A stretch of DNA of 5,716 nucleotides from NCBI GenBank assembly GCA_964579765.1, contig CAZOIK010000135.1, positions 1-5,716 on the forward strand, in the 5' to 3' direction. This document shows positions 1-5,716 of the stretch, piece after piece (the first letter of the stretch is position 1; every line of letters starts with the position of its first letter). The notes under the pieces are model-generated. The model saw nothing but the letters and a program-made list of their open reading frames with translations, was not told where the DNA came from and did no database searches. Made by a program: the position numbers and the translations under genes. This stretch comes from DATNBT01 sp964579765. GTDB lineage: Bacteria > Acidobacteriota > Vicinamibacteria > Vicinamibacterales > CAVVIG01.

Positions 1-463
1 ACGAGAAATTCCCAAGCGCGATATTCCGGCGGACCCGCTCTATCAGAGTCCGCTCGTGAGCAAGTTCATCAACTGCATCATGAGCGGCGGCAAGCGCAGC
101 ACCGCCGAGCGGATCATCTACAAGAGCTTCGACATCATCAAAGAGAAGACCGGCGACGATCCGCTCAAGGTGTTCAAGAAGGCGGTCGACAACGTGAAGC
201 CGAGCCTCGAGGTGAAGTCGCGCCGCGTCGGCGGCAGCAACTATCAGGTGCCGGTCGAGGTCAACCCGAACCGCCGCCTGTCGCTCAGCATCCGCTGGCT
301 GGTCGGCTTCGCGCGCGAGCGCGGCGACGGCAAGACGATGCAGGAGAAGCTGGCGAACGAGTTCATGGACGCCTCGAACCTGCGCGGCGGCGCGGTGAAG
401 AAGCGCGAAGACGTCCACCGCATGGCCGAAGCGAACAAGGCGTTCGCGCATTACCGCTGGTAA
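1..463 (+). CDS. rpsG: 30S ribosomal protein S7, 5'-partial
   Basis: S7 nucleates assembly of the small-subunit head on the 3' domain of 16S rRNA and lies near the E-site tRNA. The reading frame is open from base 2 to the TAA at 461-463, giving 153 visible residues. It begins REIPKRDIPADPLYQSPLVS, which matches the normal S7 N-terminus after about four missing residues, so the GTG at 56 is an internal Val and not the start. Family hallmarks are the VKSRRVGGSNYQVPVEV block in the middle and VKKREDVHRMAEANKAFAHYRW-type C-terminus ending at Trp, the short form of about 157 residues also seen in Bacillus rather than the longer E. coli K-12 form. It is followed after 23 nt by fusA, the usual str-operon order; rpsL is expected just upstream outside the window. 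In E. coli S7 represses its own operon; no such site can be recognised here. Confidence 0.98.
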   Translation, partial: REIPKRDIPADPLYQSPLVSKFINCIMSGGKRSTAERIIYKSFDIIKEKTGDDPLKVFKKAVDNVKPSLEVKSRRVGGSNYQVPVEVNPNRRLSLSIRWLVGFARERGDGKTMQEKLANEFMDASNLRGGAVKKREDVHRMAEANKAFAHYRW

Positions 464-465
464 GC

Positions 466-480
466 ACCAAGGACCAAGGA
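466..480 (+). promoter_or_regulatory. fusA ribosome binding site within a tandem ACCAAGG repeat
   Basis: The 23-nt rpsG-fusA spacer contains two head-to-tail copies of ACCAAGG (466-472 and 473-479) followed by A. The second copy supplies AAGGA at 476-480, six bases before the GTG at 487, which is good Shine-Dalgarno spacing and supports that GTG as the fusA start. The first copy gives a second AAGGA at 469-473, too far from the start to be the main site. The repeat is seen directly; any role of the upstream copy as a standby site is inference. Confidence 0.6.
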
Positions 481-486
481 CGACAC

Positions 487-2952
<2,466 letters not shown>

Positions 2953-2955
2953 CGT

Positions 2956-2982
2956 CTGCGGCCAGCCGCAGTGAGAAAAAAA
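2956..2982 (+). other. Small hairpin plus A7 run in the rpsJ-rplC spacer
   Basis: CTGCGG (2956-2961) and CCGCAG (2966-2971) are perfect inverted repeats around a CCAG loop; the palindrome reads CTGCGGC/GCCGCAG if the loop is closed to two bases. It is followed by GTGAG and seven A (2976-2982). There is no T run after the stem on the + strand, and on the - strand the T run precedes the stem, so it is not a normal intrinsic terminator in either direction. This 41-nt spacer is the longest gap in the window. A role in mRNA processing, stability or tuning of rplC initiation is inference only. Confidence 0.45.
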
Positions 2983-2993
2983 GTAGACACCCT

Positions 2994-3674
2994 ATGGTGA
3001 CTGGCATCATCGGAAAAAAGGTCGGCATGACCCAGGTCTTCGACGCGGACGGCACGGTCCATCCCGCGACGGTGATCAAGGCCGGGCCGTGCGTCGTCGT
3101 GCAGGCGAAGACGGCGCAGACCGACGGCTACGAGGCCGTGCAGCTCGGGCTCGTCGAGGAGCGCGCGCCGAAAGGCAACAAGCCGACGGCGGGGCATTTC
3201 AAGAAGGCCAACGTGCCGCCGACGCAGGTGCGCCGTGAAGTGAAGGTGGCCGCCGGCGGCGATGCCGCCAAGCCGGGCGATCAGGTGCTCGTCTCGATTT
3301 TCGCCGACGGCGAGCGCGTTGACGTCGTCGGCACGAGCCGCGGCAAGGGCTTCCAGGGCGTCGTCAAGCGCCACCACTTCGGCGGCGGCGCGGCGACCCA
3401 CGGGTCGATGTTCCACCGCGCGCCCGGGTCGATTGGCGCGTCGTCGTTTCCCTCGCGCGTCGTCAAGGGCATGCGCGCGGCGGGCCGGATGGGCGGCGAT
3501 CGCATCACGACGCACAACCTGAAGGTGCTGCGCGTGGACGCGGAGAACCATCTGCTGATCGTCGAGGGCAGCGTGCCCGGCGCGCCGGAGAGCTACGTCA
3601 CGGTCCGCAAGGCGGTCAAGGCGAAGCGGGTCAAAGTCGCGCAGGTGGAAAAGCCGAAGAAGGGCAAGAAATAG
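2994..3674 (+). CDS. rplC: 50S ribosomal protein L3
   Basis: L3 is an early-assembly large-subunit protein whose long loop reaches towards the peptidyl transferase centre. The 226 residues start MVTGIIGKKVGMTQVF (GKKVGMT at 7-13), with GTSRGKGFQGVVKRHHF from 113, then THGSMFHRAPGSIG and AAGRMG of the extended loop, and the closing VPGAPESYVTVRKAVK. The C-terminus continues as a Lys-rich tail (about 17 residues longer overall than the E. coli protein at 209). The position equivalent to E. coli Gln150, the PrmB methylation target, is Ser151 here, so PrmB-type modification is not expected; Ser in this loop is common outside Proteobacteria. ATG 2994 is chosen because it gives the usual N-terminus; GTG 2997 immediately after is possible. 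No clear Shine-Dalgarno precedes it, only an A-rich stretch. Confidence 0.98.
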   Translation: MVTGIIGKKVGMTQVFDADGTVHPATVIKAGPCVVVQAKTAQTDGYEAVQLGLVEERAPKGNKPTAGHFKKANVPPTQVRREVKVAAGGDAAKPGDQVLVSIFADGERVDVVGTSRGKGFQGVVKRHHFGGGAATHGSMFHRAPGSIGASSFPSRVVKGMRAAGRMGGDRITTHNLKVLRVDAENHLLIVEGSVPGAPESYVTVRKAVKAKRVKVAQVEKPKKGKK

Positions 3675-3676
3675 CC

Positions 3677-4297
3677 ATGCAGCTCGATGTCGTGAACCAC
3701 GAAAACCAGAAAGTCGGCACGGTTGACGTGCGCGACGACGTGTTCGGCGGCCGGGTGAACGGCGATCTGATCTGGGAATCGGTCGTTCATGCGAACGCGG
3801 CCGACCGGCGCGGCACGCACATGACGAAGAACCGCGCGCTCGTCAGCGGCAGCGGCAAGAAGCCGTGGCGGCAGAAGGGCACCGGACGCGCGCGGGTCGG
3901 CGAGATCCGCAACCCGCTCTGGCGGCACGGCGGGACCGTGTTCGGCCCCACGCCGCGCAGCTACGACTACGCGCTGCCGAAGAAGGTCGAGCGCGGCGCG
4001 CTGCGCGCGGCGCTCGCGCAGAAGATGAAGGACGGCGCGCTCGTCGTCGTCGAGGCGCTCGCGGCGGGCGAGGGGAAGACCAAGGCCGCGGCCGAGATGC
4101 TGAAGCGGCTCGGCGTGGACGGCAAGGCCGTGCTGATCGACGTGGCGCTCGACGAGAAGCTCGCGAAGTCGGTGCGCAATATCGCCGGGGTCTCCTTCGT
4201 CGCCAGCGGCAAGGTCCACGCGCGCGAGGTCCTGAACGCGCGGAAGGTCATTGCGACGCGCGGCGCCCTCGAGAAGCTGCAGGAGGTGCTGGCGTGA
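3677..4297 (+). CDS. rplD: 50S ribosomal protein L4
   Basis: L4 binds domain I of 23S rRNA and its extended loop lines the constriction of the nascent peptide exit tunnel. The 206 residues show the signature loop GKKPWRQKGTGRAR (60-73) continuing to NPLWRHGGTVFGP (79-91), preceded by RRGTHMTKNRALVSGSG, and a C-terminal Rossmann-like part (ALVVVEAL, KAVLIDVALDEKL, then VLNARKVIATRGALEKLQEVLA). ATG 3677 is two bases after the rplC TAG, with AAGGG at 3660-3664 as a rather distant ribosome binding site; reinitiation by ribosomes finishing rplC is plausible. Its TGA overlaps the rplW start by four bases. In E. coli L4 represses the S10 operon through a leader before rpsJ; that leader cannot exist here because rpsJ directly abuts fusA. 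Confidence 0.98.
   Translation: MQLDVVNHENQKVGTVDVRDDVFGGRVNGDLIWESVVHANAADRRGTHMTKNRALVSGSGKKPWRQKGTGRARVGEIRNPLWRHGGTVFGPTPRSYDYALPKKVERGALRAALAQKMKDGALVVVEALAAGEGKTKAAAEMLKRLGVDGKAVLIDVALDEKLAKSVRNIAGVSFVASGKVHAREVLNARKVIATRGALEKLQEVLA
4281..4286 (+). promoter_or_regulatory. rplW ribosome binding site (consensus AGGAGG)
   Basis: AGGAGG lies inside the 3' end of rplD, seven bases before GTG 4294. It is the best Shine-Dalgarno in the window and settles the rplW start. Without it the open frame could be extended upstream to an ATG at 3865 inside rplD, which would add a false Arg/Ala-rich N-terminus. Confidence 0.85.
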
Positions 4298-4584
4298 AGC
4301 TCACCGACGTGATCCGCCGTCCGCTCGTCACCGAGAAGACGTCGATCCTGCGCGAGGACGGCCGCACGATCGTGTTCGACGTGGCCGTCGGCGCGAACAA
4401 GACGGAAATCAAGCAGGCGATCGAGCGGCTGTTCGGCAGCAAGGTTGACAGCGTCCGGACGAGCATCTCGCACGGCAAGGAGAAGCGGCAGGGCCGCTTC
4501 GCCGGCCACCGGTCGGACTGGAAGAAGGCGTATGTCCGGCTGCGCGAGGGCGAGAAGGTGCCTGAGTTCATGGAGGGCGCGTAA
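4294..4584 (+). CDS. rplW: 50S ribosomal protein L23
   Basis: L23 sits beside the exit tunnel opening and is the docking site for trigger factor and the signal recognition particle. The true protein is 96 residues from GTG 4294, close to the normal 95-100: MKLTDVIRRPLVTEKTSIL at the N-terminus, NKTEIKQAIERLFGSKVDSV in the middle and GHRSDWKKAYVRLREGE near the C-terminus. Glu14 in the VTEK motif matches E. coli Glu18 of the trigger-factor contact. The start is fixed by AGGAGG seven bases upstream and by homology; the frame is open further upstream but that portion is a shadow of rplD. GTGA at 4294-4297 overlaps the rplD stop, a classic coupling arrangement that would keep L4 and L23 output matched. 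The stop is TAA, two bases before rplB. Confidence 0.97.
   Translation: MKLTDVIRRPLVTEKTSILREDGRTIVFDVAVGANKTEIKQAIERLFGSKVDSVRTSISHGKEKRQGRFAGHRSDWKKAYVRLREGEKVPEFMEGA
4572..4577 (+). promoter_or_regulatory. rplB ribosome binding site (GGAGGG)
   Basis: GGAGGG lies in the last codons of rplW, nine bases before ATG 4587. It supports this ATG as the rplB start, as does the normal L2 N-terminus (MPIRSYKPTSAGTR). Confidence 0.7.
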
Positions 4585-4586
4585 TC

Positions 4587-5411
4587 ATGCCCATTCGATC
4601 CTATAAACCGACGTCCGCCGGCACGCGGTTTCAGACCGTGCAGGTGTTCGACGAGATTACGACCAGCGAGCCGTACAAGCCGCTCGTCGAGCCGCTCAAG
4701 AGCACGGGCGGGCGCAACAACCGCGGCGAGCTGACGTCATGGTGGCGCGGCGGCGGCCACAAGCGGATGTACCGCGTCATCGACTTCAAGCGCGACAAGC
4801 GCGAGATTCCGGCGAGGGTGACGACGATCGAGTACGACCCGAACCGATCGGCGCGCATCGCGCTGCTGACGTACGCCGACGGCGAGAAGCGCTACATCCT
4901 GCAGCCGATCGGCTTGAAGGTCGGCGACACGATCGTCGCCGGCGAGCACGCGGACATTCTGCCGGGCAACGCCCTGCCGCTCAAGAACGTGCCGCTCGGC
5001 ACGCTGCTGCACAACGTGGAGCTCAAGCCCGGCAAGGGCGGACAGGTCGCGCGCAGCGCGGGATCGGCCGTGCAGCTCGTCGCCAAGGAAGGCGAGTACG
5101 CGTCGGTGAAGATGCCGTCGGGAGAAATCCGGAAGATCTACATCGAGTGCTTCGCGACGGTCGGCCAGGTCGGCAACCTCGAGCACGAGAACGTGTCGAT
5201 CGGCAAGGCGGGCCGCAGCCGCTGGCTGGGGCAGCGCCCGCACGTGCGCGGCGTCGCCATGAACCCGGTCGATCACCCGCTCGGCGGCGGCGAGGGCAAG
5301 ACGTCGGGCGGCCGTCATCCGGTGTCGCCGTGGGGCCTGCCGACCAAGGGCTACAAGACGCGCAACCGCAAGGCTACGGACAAGTTCATCGTCCAGCGGA
5401 GACAGAAATAA
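4587..5411 (+). CDS. rplB: 50S ribosomal protein L2
   Basis: L2 is one of the most conserved large-subunit proteins; it bridges the subunits and is needed for assembly and peptidyl transferase activity. The 274 residues align with E. coli L2 (273) with no offset over the regions compared. Hallmarks: YKPTSAGTR (6-14), TGGRNNRG (40-47), RGGGHKR (54-60), YDPNRSARIAL, PGNALPLKNVPLGTLLHNVE, LKPGKGGQVARSAG, VGNLEHENVSIGKAGRSRW, and AMNPVDHP then GGGEG, ending TDKFIVQRRQK. Two conserved spots differ: residues 52-53 are Trp-Trp where E. coli has Arg-His, and residue 232 is Leu in DHPL where most L2 proteins have DHPH. His230, the residue E. coli work calls His229 (Met removed), is present. Start ATG 4587 has GGAGGG nine bases upstream; its TAA overlaps the rpsS ATG by one base. 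Confidence 0.98.
   Translation: MPIRSYKPTSAGTRFQTVQVFDEITTSEPYKPLVEPLKSTGGRNNRGELTSWWRGGGHKRMYRVIDFKRDKREIPARVTTIEYDPNRSARIALLTYADGEKRYILQPIGLKVGDTIVAGEHADILPGNALPLKNVPLGTLLHNVELKPGKGGQVARSAGSAVQLVAKEGEYASVKMPSGEIRKIYIECFATVGQVGNLEHENVSIGKAGRSRWLGQRPHVRGVAMNPVDHPLGGGEGKTSGGRHPVSPWGLPTKGYKTRNRKATDKFIVQRRQK
5398..5402 (+). promoter_or_regulatory. rpsS ribosome binding site (GGAGA)
   Basis: GGAGA in the rplB 3' end lies eight bases before ATG 5411. Together with the TAATG junction it supports the rpsS start and coupling to rplB. Confidence 0.65.
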
Positions 5412-5716
5412 TGGGCCGCTCGCTCAAGAAGGGTCCGTTCGTCGACACACCTCTGCTCGAGAAGATCGAGCTGATGAATCGGGGATCGGAGAAGAAGGTC
5501 ATCAAGACGTGGTCGCGCCGCTCGACGGTGATCCCGGAGATGGTGGGACACACGCTGGCCGTGCACAACGGGAAGAAGTTCATCCCGGTGTACGTGACGG
5601 AGAACATGGTCGGGCACAAGCTCGGCGAGTTCGCGCCGACGCGCCTCTTCAAGGGCCACACCACGAAGGTGGCCGAGAAGGCCGCGGCCGCGGCCCCCGC
5701 GGCCGGCGCGGGCGCG
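5411..5716 (+). CDS. rpsS: 30S ribosomal protein S19, 3'-partial
   Basis: S19 forms a complex with S13 in the small-subunit head and contacts 16S rRNA; its C-terminal tail points towards the A- and P-site tRNAs. The frame is open from ATG 5411 to the window end with 102 residues and no stop. The core is unmistakable: MGRSLKKGPFVDTPLLEKIE, KTWSRRSTVIPEMVGHTLAVHNG (32-54) and VTENMVGHKLGEFAPTRLFKGH (62-83). E. coli S19 is 92 residues and ends in a Lys-rich tail; here from residue 91 the protein becomes AAAAAPAAGAGA and is still open at the edge, so the C-terminus is extended and Ala/Gly/Pro-rich. The start overlaps the rplB stop by one base (TAATG). rplV is expected next. The extension could be a real lineage feature or, less likely, a sequencing artefact in a GC-rich stretch. 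Confidence 0.96.
   Translation, partial: MGRSLKKGPFVDTPLLEKIELMNRGSEKKVIKTWSRRSTVIPEMVGHTLAVHNGKKFIPVYVTENMVGHKLGEFAPTRLFKGHTTKVAEKAAAAAPAAGAGA

Noticed and set aside
56..463. S7 starting at GTG 56
   Set aside because: The upstream frame is open to the window edge and encodes the normal S7 N-terminal residues, so GTG 56 is an internal Val.
2956..2982. Intrinsic terminator between rpsJ and rplC
   Set aside because: The stem is followed by A, not T, on the + strand, and on the - strand the T run lies before the stem; a terminator inside this operon is also unlikely.
3593..4219. A 208-codon - strand open frame opposite rplD
   Set aside because: Codons are in phase with rplD and the composition is that of an antisense shadow; there is no ribosome binding site or family resemblance to support a gene.
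3865..4584. Extended 239-codon version of L23 starting inside rplD
   Set aside because: The first 143 codons are an Arg/Ala-rich shadow of rplD; AGGAGG and homology place the true start at GTG 4294.
4737..5318. A 193-codon - strand open frame opposite rplB
   Set aside because: Same-phase antisense shadow of rplB; it ends exactly where rplB uses a rare TCA codon (4737).

Overview
The window is one densely packed stretch of the conserved bacterial str/S10 ribosomal-protein cluster, all on the + strand: 3' part of rpsG (S7), fusA (EF-G), rpsJ (S10), rplC (L3), rplD (L4), rplW (L23), rplB (L2) and 5' part of rpsS (S19). DNA is GC-rich with strong G/C preference at third codon positions. TTA, CTA and TCA codons are absent from all of fusA and rpsJ. 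The EF-G, L2 and S7 sequences look like those of a GC-rich soil-type bacterium. My best guess is Acidobacteriota, perhaps the Vicinamibacteria branch. This rests on family resemblance from memory and is moderate to low in confidence.

Layout: 1-463 rpsG (about four N-terminal codons lie off the left edge); 23-nt spacer holding a duplicated ACCAAGG element that includes the fusA ribosome binding site; 487-2613 fusA with a GTG start; rpsJ begins on the very next base (TAAATG); a 41-nt spacer with a small hairpin and a run of seven A; 2994-3674 rplC; 2 nt; 3677-4297 rplD; a 4-nt GTGA overlap; 4294-4584 rplW; 2 nt; 4587-5411 rplB; a 1-nt TAATG overlap; 5411-5716 rpsS running off the right edge. 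No stretch of 300 bases lacks a gene, and no promoter, intrinsic terminator, RNA gene, mobile element or CRISPR was seen. The tight spacing implies one polycistronic message with translational coupling. The products are ribosome structural proteins (S7, S10, S19 in the small-subunit head; L2, L3, L4, L23 in the large subunit) plus the translocase EF-G.

The usual tuf gene between fusA and rpsJ is absent. No undescribed system is present as far as I can see. The most unexpected signal is at the codon-pair level: Val-Asp is written GTT-GAC six times and GTC-GAC only twice, although GTT is otherwise nearly unused. This suggests avoidance or mutational loss of the palindrome GTCGAC. Other points worth a look are two departures in conserved parts of L2, a short insertion before the G5 motif of EF-G, an Ala/Gly/Pro-rich S19 tail, and the hairpin before rplC.
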